A DNA stretch of 64,000 nt from Pseudevernia furfuracea (GCA_022315425.1 JAIUPT010000041.1:1984001-2048000); one strand, 5' to 3'; shown: positions 20,694-31,710, counted from the stretch's first letter. The notes: a model not told the origin generated them from the sequence alone. Made by a program: numbers and translations.

Positions 20694-21352
20694 TGCATGT
20701 ATGTACCACTTTCTCGCTGTTGAAGGAAACCGCCGCCGCTGCGAAGGCAGCTCTAGCGTTCGGGGACCTGATTCAACACATCTCTTGCCTCACTCCCACT
20801 GCATGCCTCCCAGACAATTGCGGATTTCCCCCCCCCTTTCAGTCATGCTGTACTTGCCACCGAAAGGAATGCTTTTCATTGCTTCAACCGTGTCTTTCCA
20901 TAGGTAAGTTCTCTTCCCCCCCTGGATACCTTTTGTGCACGTGAGAACGCGTCTCAAGTGTGACTCTAGTAGTTGTCGTCTTGAGGCTGTTGTACGTGGC
21001 TTTCTGCTCTATCAATTTCAGCGTCTGAAATGTGGTAGCGAACCAGCAGTGTTGATTGGTAATATACAAAGGCTGCCGAGAGTGTTATCCCTAGGCTGGC
21101 CTTAGCCACGTCTGACTGGTGTTCATTTCCTCTTCAACCTCTTCATCAAGTTTTCTAATTTATCACCATGCGTTCAATCCGCGCGTCTAATCTTTCACAG
21201 CTGGACTCTCCAGTCGTTTCGGACGCAGAGAATGCTTCTCCAGCTGTGGTTGGACAAAATGTCATTGCTGCTCCAAGTTCCAAACGGACTCTCTCTCTCC
21301 AATCCACCATATCATTTCCTGTCCCAATTCTTGTCGTGTTCATTCCGTCCAC
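20694..21352. other. Intergenic between convergent reductase and MFS genes
   Basis: It contains copy A of a degenerate dispersed repeat (20710-20862). The remainder up to 21352 shows no gene; short open frames lack domains. Confidence 0.6.
20710..20862 (+). repeat. Degenerate dispersed repeat, copy A
   Basis: About 150 bp starting just after the reductase stop codon, related by eye along its length to 25021-25165 in inverted orientation. The longest identical run is the 17-nt CTCTTGCCTCACTCCCA. Both copies end near a shared CCCTTTCAGTCA-type block. Origin unknown. Confidence 0.65.
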
Positions 21353-23021
21353 TCAAGCTTTCCACTTCCACTTTTTCTTTTCCAGTGCATCGAAACCCCT
21401 GACACCCATCACACATAAGGAAGACCCAACCAACAGGGCACCATCATACCAAATGAGTTTGTGGTAGGAGGATAGCACGCCCTCCTCAGTCGCCTTCAAG
21501 CCTCTCGATTGACCCAGAATCTGTCCTCCAACGGGTGAACCAAAGGCTGCCCCACAGCCTCGAACAAAGTACACAAAACTATTAACAGAAGCATACGCTT
21601 GTATGCCAAAGACTTCGGAAATGGTCACAGGGAAGAGAGCCATGTACCCTGACATAAATTAGCCAAAACACGGGAAGGAACCATTTTGAGGTTTTTGTTC
21701 GTCTGCAGCGCTTACCACCAGCAAGGATCCCATAAAGCACCACAAACGCAACCCACAACCCCTCCGCTTCATGGACCGCCGCACCCAGCCAAAGAGCCAA
21801 TACACTAATAGCACTACCTACCACAGAGAGGATAAGTATATTCTGCCTTCCAAACGCATCCGCCAGAACCCCGGTCAAAATCCGACTCACGGCATTGACG
21901 CCATTATTTATCGACAACAACACAGCCCCAAACGCAGCCGTATATCCCAGCGCAATCGAAAACTCCGGCGTGAACGTCATCGGCACGAAATTCCCAGCCG
22001 CCTGCAACAGGGCGGCCAGCGCTTGCAAGACAAAAGCCGGCTTCCTCGCAATCCGCCAATTCACAAACGTCGGTCTACGCTCGGTGCTGCGGCTTGGCGA
22101 TGCCGCCGCCGCGATTGGTAATCCGACAATCAGATTCTCCAAGCTCATGATCCGCAGCGTCCATCGCGCCCCGACCCGATCCAGCAGGACGCGGATGGCG
22201 AGGGAATACGCCAAGCCCCCCACTCCAGCTGCACTGAGGATCACACCCATCGCTGCGCCCCGTCGCCGGTCGAAATACTCCGGCGCCACACTGATGAGCG
22301 GGAAGTAGAGCATCGAGCTGCCCACGCCGTATAAAAGGCCTTGCGTCAGAAGAAGATGCCACGTGTGTGTGCTCCAACCGGCAAGCAAGAAGCCAGCACT
22401 CATCAACAAACACCCGGGTACTGCTATTTGCTCAGGGCGATACCGCGCCATCAGCGGGTTGACGTAGATCGATCCGCCCCACGTCAAGCCCGCCCCAAGA
22501 GTGCCAACGAAGGCGATGAGAGCTGCATTGGACGCCTCGTTTGCGGGGAGTATGGAACCGCTGGTAGTGGTAGTAGTGTAGAAGTTCTCTAGATGGTTCT
22601 CAAAAGTCAGCGTTCCCTTTCCGGGGTCGATTTGGACCTTCAAGACACGTTCAATACGAGCGAACGAGAGCTGTTTGCCCCCCCCCCCCCCTGGCCCAAT
22701 ATATCTTGCGGCTTCAAACGAATTACGATGAAGGGAAAATGGCTCGGAAACTGTACGTACGGAAGACGCCGTAGCTGAGATTGGGGCCTATGGTTTGGAG
22801 GACGGAGAGGAAGCCGCATAGTCTGGGAACAATGAGGCGTGAATGACGAAAGAGAATCGGTGTCCGTGGGCAGTGAGAGGATAAGCTACCTACAAGACAG
22901 TCATTTGGTCGCGTTTGCTAATCGGCTCAAGTTGTGGCGTCTGATGCGTCGCGTTTGCGGGAGCGGCGTTGACTCGACTATCCCCATCGTCATGGAATGG
23001 GTGCAACTGTATTGGATCCAT
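21353..23021 (-). CDS. MFS permease, monocarboxylate transporter-like (MCT/MCH family)
   Basis: Predicted as complement(join(21353..21648,21716..22588,22761..22822,22894..23021)), 452 aa; the three introns (67, 172 and 71 nt) keep frame. The family is recognised from LCGFLSVLQTIGPNLSYGVFQNFY (span 1), YGVGSSMLYFPLISVAPEYFDRRRGAAMGVILSAAGVGGLAYS (the MCT-type motif), NNGVNAVSRILTGVLADAFGR and a YMALFPVTISEVFG block in the last exon. The usual N-terminal PDGG motif of this family is absent. Intron 2 carries a run of twelve C/G. The substrate could be a monocarboxylate, dicarboxylate or vitamin. It is next to the SDR gene, in the same orientation, in an accessory region. Confidence 0.83.
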
Positions 23022-23830
23022 GTTCAGATGAGGTTCGGATAGTTTTTTTTTTGTTTTTTTTTAGGGATAGAAGGTGTGTGGTTTTAGTTATATTGTCAAC
23101 CCTCTGTTACGTGAGGTCGTCCTGCGCTTATAAATACCCGGATCCCTTGCTCTTTTAGTGCTTATGCAGCACGTCATAGCTTGACTGGGTGGGACTTAGG
23201 AGGTATGTTGATTGCCTCCTCCCAGCATTTTAGCTATGCCAGCCACTCAATCAGTAGGGCATATAAGGATACCTCCAGGGGGAGCTCTGAGATAGACAAT
23301 TCTTACACATCTTCACATACATGGATTCCAACATAAATTTCGTAGTGTAGATATACGTTTTAAAGTGTTGGGTTTTACTCTATGCCCCTTACTCTATGCC
23401 CCTTACTCTATGCCCCTCATCGTTGAGCTAAGGCAATTTTTTTTTGATGTGACTTCATTGTTATCAAAGAAGAACAAGGCTGTTGATATGGAGGGTTCGT
23501 TTGAGCACCTGAAGGAGTTGTAGAATTCTATGAAAGCAGCTGGAGGCTAAATGTAAGGCAGCTTGGACAGGACCCATACGGCTGGCCGCTGACGAAAAGC
23601 TCTCACTATGACAAACTGTTTTTGTCTGACGAGTGAGAATCCCGTCTAGCAATAATAACCTAAGGATGTCTGCGCTTGACAGCTCGATTATCTCGATTTG
23701 AATCTGTATTCGAGAGAAAAGCAATAACGACGCTGAAGGTTGTGCTATTGGTCTCTTCATTGTTAAGGACTAGAAAAGAACGCAAACGAGACACTGTTTG
23801 AATTGCCCTTTGCTGATACGGCAGACGAGC
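23022..23830. other. Intergenic upstream of the MFS permease
   Basis: It contains an interrupted T tract at 23042-23063 close to the permease start and a 14-bp triple tandem repeat at 23375-23416. A short frame at 23464-23760 on the minus strand has no recognisable domain. Confidence 0.6.
23375..23416. repeat. 14-bp unit repeated three times
   Basis: Three exact copies of TTACTCTATGCCCC in direct tandem. Function unknown; most likely replication slippage. Confidence 0.9.
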
Positions 23831-24757
23831 TCACCAAGGTTGCACACCGTCCCTGACGAGAACGCGACCCACCTCGTCATCTCTCTGCCCTTCCAAGACA
23901 CCTCTTACAAACCGACCAGCTATGGCAGGATCTCCCGCACCAAGACTTTTGTTCACCTCCTGGTTACCCCCAAGCCCAGTAGCAAGAAAGCCTGGCGAGA
24001 TGCACCATACCTTCACACCATCTTCCTTGAGCATGCGGTACCATTCTTTAGGGGATAAAGGACAAGGTCAGCAGATTCTCGGCTAGAACTTGTTCGGTTT
24101 TCTACGCACCTCGCATCATCATATTCATACCACACTTGCTGCTGCGGTATGCTGGGATATTGTTGTTTTGCGCGGTGAGTGTTTTCTTTGGCCAGCCTCC
24201 GGCAGGTACCTTGTTGATAGGCAATTCAAGATTCTCCGTTCCTTTGAGACTAGACGTGCCGCTTGCCAGAAACAAGAGGCGAGGGTCATTGGATCTGAGC
24301 AGGAGAGGCACGAAGGTGGCTGTCATGATCTGTGTGCCAACGGTGTTGACATTCCAGGACGCGTTCCATGTTTGGCGCATCGTCAAACTACCGTCCAGGA
24401 ATTGCTGATCGAATTGAGCGCCTGAATCAGTTAGAGGTAGCATTATTCGCGGTGCTCGCCAGCATTCATACCAGCATTGTTCACTAAGGCATCGAGCCTG
24501 CCAAACCTCGTCCGTATTTCATCGAATATGCCTTCAATGGATTCATCGTCTTCGATGTCGACTTGGACAGGCCAGACTCTACTGCGAGTAGACGGGAAAT
24601 CCTTCATGACAGCATTGGCCGCTTGTTGGGCTTTGACCAGCGATCTTCCGCCAACAAGAACCTCATAGGCTTTTTCGGAGCTACAAAGCGCTCTGATTAT
24701 CTCGAAGCCAAGACCAGCGTTTGCTCCCGTCACCAGAACTATGGTTTTGTCGTCCAT
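23831..24757 (-). CDS. Short-chain dehydrogenase/reductase (classical SDR)
   Basis: Predicted as complement(join(23831..24045,24110..24421,24472..24757)), 270 aa; introns of 64 and 50 nt keep frame. Classical SDR motifs: TGANAGLG (nucleotide binding, residues about 9-16), DIEDDES, NNAGAQFDQQFLDG, LASGTSSL (catalytic Ser region), and AYRSSK (YxxxK), followed by CISPGFLATGLGG. This makes it an NAD(P)-dependent oxidoreductase of unknown substrate. The start is the ATG of MDDKTIVLVTG; upstream in-frame codons include only TTG. It lies between the MFS permease and a Zn2Cys6 regulator gene, all on one strand, which hints at a small metabolic unit. Confidence 0.88.
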
Positions 24758-24980
24758 TGCTTGCAACTATGGATCGTTCGTACCTCGGCGGTGGATGCGG
24801 TGACAGAGGATTCAGTATTGATGTGGATAGTATGAGGAGAGAGTACCAGCTGGTCCTCTCTTCTAATAACAAGCCTCGGACTTAAGGCCGCTGGAGTCGT
24901 CGATCGGTCATTGGCCAATTTGAATTTCTCGCCCGACTCGCCCGGGTCACGTGATTAATCTTCCGACTCGCCCGACAAAG

Positions 24981-25017
24981 CTTGGGTGCCGGAATCATGT
25001 GCTAGGCATAAGATCAT
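24981..25017 (+). repeat. 37-bp direct repeat, copy 1
   Basis: Differs at two positions from 25324-25360. Copy 2 encodes the last codons and stop of the regulator gene, so copy 1 may be a duplicated fragment of that 3' end. Confidence 0.85.
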
Positions 25018-25020
25018 TGT

Positions 25021-25165
25021 CGGTGATAAGTAGAGTCTGACTGAAGGGAAACACAACACGTATCCGACGGGCAGATATGCGATGGGAGTGAGGCAAGAGC
25101 TGTCTTGAATACGATCCCTGAACGCCCTTGCAGCGGCTGAGGCTTCTTTAGACAGTAAGAAAACG
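25021..25165 (-). repeat. Degenerate dispersed repeat, copy B
   Basis: Inverted relative of 20710-20862. It lies directly against the 37-bp direct repeat and in the same strand sense as the flanking SDR and regulator genes. Divergence between copies is substantial; repeat-induced point mutation could explain part of it but was not tested. Confidence 0.65.
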
Positions 25166-25323
25166 TAGCAAAGGTCATGCATAGAGAGCAAAGATTCCTA
25201 GTGAAGTTCAGAGGCGTTGCCAGAAAAATAGTGGCAATTGTCATGAACTTTTCCAGAACAATCCTCTTTACAGGTATCCGTGTTACCGCCAAAGAGGGCA
25301 ATCATTGGTCCGTGAGATTTGTC

Positions 25324-25360
25324 CTTGGGTGCCGGAGTCAAGTGCTAGGCATAAGATCAT
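25324..25360 (+). repeat. 37-bp direct repeat, copy 2, overlapping a gene 3' end
   Basis: Overlaps the stop codon and the last residues (DLMPST) of the downstream Zn2Cys6 gene, which is encoded on the minus strand. Confidence 0.85.
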
Positions 25361-27386
25361 GATCCGATAGGTTCAAAAATTGTCCAAGATATGCCCATGA
25401 GAAGTCGTCCATTGGCGTTGTCACAGATTCGCTCCCCAACCAATCGGCTTTTGTCTGCTCGGGCGGAAAGTTTTGCAGACAATGTGATGGCACAACATCA
25501 TGAGCGCTGGCCTGGTCGCCAGCGAACGGCGATAGCACCAGAGATGATTCCGGTAGGTTCGTGGAGGGAGTAGACTCATTCATTGCCTCTTCGTTATTTG
25601 GACTCCCGAAACGCTGTAGCGTAGCATTGACAGCTTTTCTTACCCTTCCGCTGTCTTTGCTTCTCACTGATTGTTCCACGCAGACATCTCGAGCTCGTCG
25701 CAACAGCTGGAGAGTCTCTGCAGATTGTACATCTGGCGCAGCGATAATCTGACTGCTTGCGCAAAGTACCAGGCACAACGCCATTACTCCAAGAAGGTAG
25801 TCATGCCAGGTAATGTTACCCATAAACCAGCGCTCCGTCTCAAGCTGACCGCCAGGAAGGAACTCCTTATACGTATCGTTGAAGTACCATACGATATTCG
25901 ATGCCGCATCGCAGCAAATCTGGGTGCTGTATAACCGCCCTCGAGTGACATACGGGCGGTGCAAGACGCAAAGACACTTCTGATAAATGAAGAACACGCA
26001 CAAGCGGGTAACAACAAGCGACGGGGAGTCAACGACAGAATCAGCCATTGGTCGTGGGCGTAGGATTTCTGGGAAAGACGAATACACATTTCTGATATCA
26101 GTATCGAGTTCATCAACATTAGTGGATCCGTTCGTTCCTGTCGACAAAGTGTGCCGGAGAACCTTTTCAAAGACCGCCATAAGCCTGTGCTTCGCAATGT
26201 AGAATAAAATATCCGTGCACTCGGAGTCTGGACGAGCTGGGGGCAGCTCTCTTGTGTCTTCATCGAAGTCAGAGTCCTGGAGGTTCCTCGGAGGTCGCGT
26301 GTCCCAAGTTGGGAATTGAATATTACTTGGAAGCCCGAGTTGGAAAGAGATCAGTAGGTCCAACTGCATGCACAAAGACCAGGTACGCCGCCGCATCTCT
26401 TTCTCGAAGGCTGAGAGCGGAAGGATGTCCGGATCTCTATGGTAGCCCATTCTTGTTGCAAGGCGGATAAGCAGGCCAAAGATGAGACCTGATTCGGGTG
26501 ACATGCCAAGACCTGTCAAACATTCCGCCTGGACAAAGAGTAAAAGCGACTCCACCGAGAATTGCTTTGGTCGAAAATACTCGCCAAGGGCAAGACAATG
26601 AGCGGAGGCGACGTTATATCTGTTGTCAGAGTGCACATTTTCCTTGCCTAAGGTAAGAGTATTTTTGGCTATGTGGCAGATTGAGAACAACATAGAAGTC
26701 CACAGGACTGGTGCCCTCAAAGGATCTCTCCAGAAATCATGGTATAGTCTTCGGAAGTATGAAGCATGTATGAAAGGTGCAGAAACTCCCCTGCTTCGAA
26801 AGTACGCGGCTGTGAGGCGATCGGCCTCCTGCCTGGGAGGTAGGTACTGGACTAGTACTTGTTGGAGTGGCAAAGGGACCGCTGAGCCGAGGATCAGACT
26901 GGTCCCGCTGTTGTCTTCGTAGTCAAGTATGTCATCGTCTGATGTGGTAGCTTCGTCGGGGATAATAGCGGATCTAAGCCCTTCGATGTCCTCTAGCATT
27001 GCAGACCAGTGAGTTGAGCCATTGTAGACGGGTCCACTGGACACTAGGGCTCCGGGCTCCATGCTGGACTCCTCTCGGTTCACTTGTTGATCTACCACTG
27101 GGTGAGAAATAGTCTTCCCACGAGGGGCAGAGCCATCTCCATGCTGAGCAAGCTGCTGGACAAGCCGCTCCAGATGCTCGAGCCGCGCTTCAGCTTGCAA
27201 ACGATGCTCTCGTTCACGTTCTAAGCCATTCGCGGATTGCTGGTATGTGCAGGACGCCTCATCGCCCCTTCTCGCGCAAGAGGTACACGGTGTATGACGG
27301 TCGCATTTCAACTTCCGCCTTCGGCATTCAGTGCACGCGAGAAATGCTCGATTTCTTGTGATGGTGCGTCTTTTGGCAGACTCCAT
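25338..27386 (-). CDS. Zn2Cys6 transcription factor with fungal-specific transcription factor domain
   Basis: Intronless, 682 aa from the ATG of MESAKRRTITRNRAF. The frame stays open upstream to another ATG (MCSPLHPKSH...), so a longer N terminus is possible. The zinc cluster is C-TE-C-RRRKLK-C-DRHTP-C-TS-C-ARRGDEAS-C, followed by a coiled-coil-like linker (LEREREHRLQAEARLEHLERLVQQL). The middle domain shows LTAAYFRSRGVSAPFIHASYFRRLY, GLIFGLLIRLATRMGYHRDP and FEKEMRRRTWSLCMQLDLL. It probably regulates the adjacent SDR/permease unit or the reductase; this is inferred from position. The last residues are encoded within a 37-bp direct repeat. Confidence 0.88.
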   Translation of the reverse strand: MESAKRRTITRNRAFLACTECRRRKLKCDRHTPCTSCARRGDEASCTYQQSANGLEREREHRLQAEARLEHLERLVQQLAQHGDGSAPRGKTISHPVVDQQVNREESSMEPGALVSSGPVYNGSTHWSAMLEDIEGLRSAIIPDEATTSDDDILDYEDNSGTSLILGSAVPLPLQQVLVQYLPPRQEADRLTAAYFRSRGVSAPFIHASYFRRLYHDFWRDPLRAPVLWTSMLFSICHIAKNTLTLGKENVHSDNRYNVASAHCLALGEYFRPKQFSVESLLLFVQAECLTGLGMSPESGLIFGLLIRLATRMGYHRDPDILPLSAFEKEMRRRTWSLCMQLDLLISFQLGLPSNIQFPTWDTRPPRNLQDSDFDEDTRELPPARPDSECTDILFYIAKHRLMAVFEKVLRHTLSTGTNGSTNVDELDTDIRNVYSSFPEILRPRPMADSVVDSPSLVVTRLCVFFIYQKCLCVLHRPYVTRGRLYSTQICCDAASNIVWYFNDTYKEFLPGGQLETERWFMGNITWHDYLLGVMALCLVLCASSQIIAAPDVQSAETLQLLRRARDVCVEQSVRSKDSGRVRKAVNATLQRFGSPNNEEAMNESTPSTNLPESSLVLSPFAGDQASAHDVVPSHCLQNFPPEQTKADWLGSESVTTPMDDFSWAYLGQFLNLSDHDLMPST

Positions 27387-28044
27387 GTTGCTATCAACAT
27401 GTGTTTGACTTGAAACCAAGACGGCAGATGAAGTTCTGTTATTTCTGAAATGGGATTTAGGATGTAGGGGCGAGCACATGGGCCATCTTGTCTTGGTCGT
27501 TACCCACAAGATGCTGTGCGCAAATAACAGAAAGGGGAGCTTTCTCCTGTTGGGATTTGGAGAAGATTGAATTCCCTCTACGCATGACTTCTGCTATATT
27601 CTCTTAATTTGGCCTCTTGAGAGTGATCACGACAAGTTTTCTCTCGACGGAGGGAATTCCTAAGTATCAGCCCTATTACTGTTGGAATATTGATGACGGC
27701 TTAATTGTTATTCTATGGAGTTGTGTGCTACCTACCTAGCTCGCCTAGGTACTTGTAAGATTAGTACATGCCAAGCATAATAGGGCTGAGGTGCTGAATT
27801 CCAACAATGATCATTTCCCAAAAGGCTGGGTCTAATTAGATAATTCAAGGAAGATTTTTGACTCGTACAATTAGAAAAATCACCTCTTCTTCTTCTGCTT
27901 GACCTCTATCGCAACTCTTTTTTCTCCTACGCGTGAGGACTGGGAAGCCCATGCCCACGCGCTTTTTGCAAGTAACGCGCCGCCTCGGCCTTGAAATCTG
28001 ACACGAACTTGTTCTCCAACATAAGTTACGGGCTCTTCTGGGAG
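27387..28044. other. Intergenic, divergent regulator and RecQ helicase promoters
   Basis: About 660 bp, AT-rich. Short complementary pieces occur (CAGCCCTATTA at 27668-27678 and its complement at 27778-27788) but their order does not build a larger hairpin. No gene is seen. Confidence 0.6.
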
Positions 28045-31000
28045 ATGCCAAGTGTAATCTCGGGGCCGCAAGGCCACAGTGATCACCGCATTCAGCTTCT
28101 CAAAGAAATAGAGAGGTTCCAAACGAGCAAGAACCCTGCCACAAGGGCCTTGCCGTCATTGTTGACGAGTATGAACTCCTATCTTGAATACGATCAGAAC
28201 CAGGATGACTTTGGGGACGTCGACGATGAAGACTTGATGTTGGCTGAGACCTCTGACGCTACTGTTGGCCTGCCTCACCAAGACCTGAAGAGATCTTCCG
28301 ATTTCGAGGACGGGTCTCTCTCGAAGAAACTCAAAACAGGAAACGGGTCTCCATCGATTGCACTGGCTCAGAAGATTCTCAAAGACACCTGGGGATTTTC
28401 CGAATTCAAACATAGGCAGGAACAAGCAATTGCACGCCTCATCGATGGGGGCAGTGCTGTTGTCGTATTTCCTACAGGGGGAGGCAAGAGTCTGGTCTAT
28501 CAGATACCAGCTTTGGCGTTCGACGATCATGATGAACTACACAGTCGCCCACGAGCCGGAGGAGTGACCCTCGTTGTCAGCCCATTGATCGCGCTTATGA
28601 AAGTGAGCAAGCCCTCAAACAGCTAGATCCGAGGATGGACTATGCTGTTTTCCAGCTAATAAGAGAGCCAAAAGCTTACAAATAGCATTAGGACCAAGTA
28701 GACACTTTACGAAAGCGAGGAGTCTGTGCTGCCGCCATGGACTCGTCTCAGACTCGAGATGCATGGCTTGATACGTGCGACAAATTACGAAGAGAAGAGC
28801 TGAAGCTGCTGTAAGTCAAGGTTCCGCTTCTCTACTTGCATTTTGTGTCGATTCATCAATCTCCCACTCGAGTCATATGGTCACCTTCATAGTCCTTTTC
28901 CTGAAAGATCTGTCCTGTTGCTACATTCGTTTGGCGTGTCTCTCTTCGGTCACTGCAATGCCAGACACCAACGAATTATCATTCTCCTACTCGGAGGTTT
29001 AAACGTGTCAACCATCCATTCGATAACTTTTAGTACAGCCGCAATTTGTGAAGCCATGTTCTTTTGGGTGCGCTTCAATGACGGGTTTCCTGAGGATGTC
29101 TTACTTCAATCATGTTCTGAGTATCTACCAGTGGCCGTCAGTTTACAAGATGTAGAGTGTAGCCCCACAGAACCTCTGCACAGAAATCGTGCTCAAAGAG
29201 AATCAACCAATAGGAATGCTGACCAAGGTGCTTTTAGATATGTGGCCCCTGAACGGCTTAATAACGAAGGGTTTATTGAGATGATCAACGCCACAAAAGT
29301 CCGCTTGATTGCTATTGATGAAGCGCATTGTATCTCCGAATGGGGCCATGCTTTCCGGCCTGACTATCTTAAGGGTCGGTTTTTGCCATCACCATGGCCT
29401 TCGCAGCAGTACTAGTACACTGACAAAGCGTTGTCCAAGTTGCAAGATTCGCAAAAGAGGTCAAAGCCGAAAGAGTCTTGTGCCTGACCGCAACAGTACG
29501 TGCCTCCGTCTGTTTTGTTGCGTCCTCCTTGAAAGGTGGCAGATCGCTGACTATATGAAGGCTACCCCTAGGGTTGCAGAGGATATCTGTACCGCCTTCG
29601 GCATAGATGCAGCGGCTGTATTTCGCACTACTACATATCGCCAGAAGTGAGTTCCCTGCATTGTGTGACGTGAGCAACAATGTTTGGGATACTAATTTAC
29701 ATACAGCTTATGTCTGCTTGCTCAGTCCTTCGAGTCTGCTAAGGAGAAGGAGCAAGCTTTGAAAACATTCCTAAAAAAGCACAAAGGACCTTCCATAGTC
29801 TACGTTCAAACGCATGATGTATGTATAAGATCTCTATTGCGAGTGGAGAGATTCTGATTCTCACACAGCAAACGGACATTGTAACAGCAAGTCTGAAACA
29901 TGCCGGATTCAATGCCCACGGATATCATGCTGGAATGGCAAATGACGCTAGGAACGCGGTGCAAGACAGATTCATGGCCTCAGACAACATCATCATCGTC
30001 GCTACCATAGCCTTCGGTATGGGTATAGATAAATCGAATATCCGCAACATTGTCCATTACGCCGTCCCCAAGAGCCTTGAAGGTTACAGCCAAGAAATCG
30101 GACGGGCTGGACGTGATGGCCTGGAGAGTGTCTGCATGATCTATCTTTGCGCCGAGGACATCAAAATCATGGAGGAATGGTCTAGGGCCGACGTGCCAAG
30201 CCTGAGGAGTGTCAGAGGGTTGGTAGGGGAGTTCTTGGAACTTCACCGATATGCTAAGGTGGGGGACGTCATTGAACGGAATCTGAATGAAGAGTCTAGA
30301 GAATGGGACATCCGGGTAAGCCTCACAGCTCTGAGACTACGAGGAAACAACCCCTGATAAGCCCCTTAGAAAACTGCACTAGATCTCCTGAACGCGCAGC
30401 TCGAACTTCGCTTCGAGCTCATCAGGGCGATCACGCCGAAATATTCCGAATATAAATACACCAAGTCTCCAACTTTCGACAGCCGTACCGCAGATAAATC
30501 ACCAATCACCAAAGCACTCATAAAGACCAGCAAAACCGCCCACAAGTGGACGCGAGTCGACGTCGACGCAGCCGCAGCGAGCGGAGGCTTCCCACGAGCG
30601 GACGCGGTGAAGAAACTGCAGGAATGGAACGACTCCGGCGCCATCGAACTCCAACCCAGCGGCGTGGTGAATCGCTTCCGTGTCCTCAAAGACTTCCCCC
30701 AAGGCGAAGACGCCAAGAGCCAGATCATCGCATCCATCTACGCGCAGATCGAAGCCCGAGAAAAAAGCGACATGGAACGCGTCCAGCGCGTCATCAACCT
30801 CGTCACGACCCCGGGCTGCCTCAGTCGGGAACTGGCCCGACATTTCGCGGACGAGGGTACCGTGCCACGGCAAGGGTGCGGGCACTGCAACTTCTGTCTC
30901 ACGCAGACCAAAGTCGACTTCGTCCGGGCGCGCAACCTGTCCCGCAAAGGACGGGTAGACGAGGGGAAGATCAAGGCGATCCTGGCCGCGACGACGGTCC

Positions 31001-31274
31001 GGGATGACGCGAGATTCCTGGCCCGGGTCGCCTTTGGCATTTCGAGCCCGAGGGTCACGACGGAGAAGCTGGGGAAACACGCCGTGTTTGGATGTCTGGA
31101 CGATTGCGACTTCGAGGTACGTATTTGTGTGTTACGAGTGAAGGGGGGGGGGGGGGGTTGACGGTTCCCTATCGTCATGTAGAGAGAGTACCTACCTTAC
31201 TTGGTCCTTTGGCTAACGCTAACGGACGGGCACAGGAGCTCGTGGAGAGGTTCGACAAAGTTTGCAAGTCCTGA
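28045..31274 (+). CDS. RecQ-family ATP-dependent DNA helicase
   Basis: Predicted as join(28045..28602,28692..28810,29238..29374,29440..29495,29561..29646,29707..29818,29869..30315,30370..31116,31236..31274), 766 aa. Every junction keeps frame and joins conserved blocks. Helicase motifs: FPTGGGKSLVYQIPAL (Walker A), SPLIALMKDQVDTL, LLYVAPERLNNEGF, IDEAHCISEWGHAFRPDYL (DEAH), LTATATPRV, HAGM, IIIVATIAFGMGIDKSNIR, and YSQEIGRAGRDG (motif VI). A C-terminal zinc-type GCGHCNFC follows a winged-helix-like stretch. Role: 3'-5' DNA unwinding in recombination and replication repair. The second intron is 427 nt, far longer than its neighbours. The start at 28045 is plausible, but a later ATG at 28171 (MNSYLEYDQN) is also possible. 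Confidence 0.88.
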
Positions 31275-31710
31275 ATGATGACAATTGGTCACACCCACTC
31301 CCACACCCACCTCTCAACCCATCATCGTCTTTATCAAACACAGCTCGTCGGGGCCTGCGAAACCTGTGTGCTACGGATTCCGAATTGTGCCATCGTGGCG
31401 CAACGCGGTCGCTGTCTCTAGAACTGCCTGGGTCGTGTGACCAAGCACGCCTGGTCTCTCAGCAACGCTTTTCGGACATGGCTAGAGTATCTCAGAATCG
31501 TGGCATCTAGTACTCTCTTCGTCCTGTCAGGCAGAATCTGCCGAACAAGCAGATTGATCACGCGTGGGGAGGAATCTTGCGACTACATTCCAAGCTGCAG
31601 AACATCGGCAGTGCGAATATAATATAATGCGTATGGGCGAAGGCCATGATAAATAGCACTCAACGTAATTGATTTTCTCAATGAAGCTACTTTCTCCGCA
31701 AGCAAAAGTC
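31275..31710. other. Intergenic, convergent 3' ends
   Basis: 436 bp between the RecQ and HAUS6 genes, which converge here. I see nothing beyond presumed 3' untranslated regions. Confidence 0.6.

Larger units (their letters stand above)
24758..25337. other. Intergenic with two kinds of repeats, between SDR and regulator genes
   Basis: The gap carries copy B of the degenerate dispersed repeat and one member of a 37-bp direct repeat pair; the other member covers the 3' end of the regulator gene. No gene is visible. Confidence 0.65.

Noticed and set aside
22593..22760. The MFS permease starting at an in-frame non-ATG codon before LENFYTTTT
   Set aside because: That stretch lies within a 172-nt intron; splicing to the 62-nt exon recovers the expected first membrane span.
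23375..23416. CRISPR-like repeat array
   Set aside because: Only three directly abutting 14-bp units without spacers, in a eukaryotic genome; simple tandem duplication.
27668..27805. A small inverted-repeat element (complementary CAGCCCTATTA pieces)
   Set aside because: The complementary pieces are not in an order that forms one continuous hairpin; short matches could be chance in AT-rich DNA.
28843..29415. A separate small gene overlapping the RecQ gene
   Set aside because: Its C-terminal part is the RecQ motif block YVAPERLNNEGF; the remainder is intron sequence without a domain.
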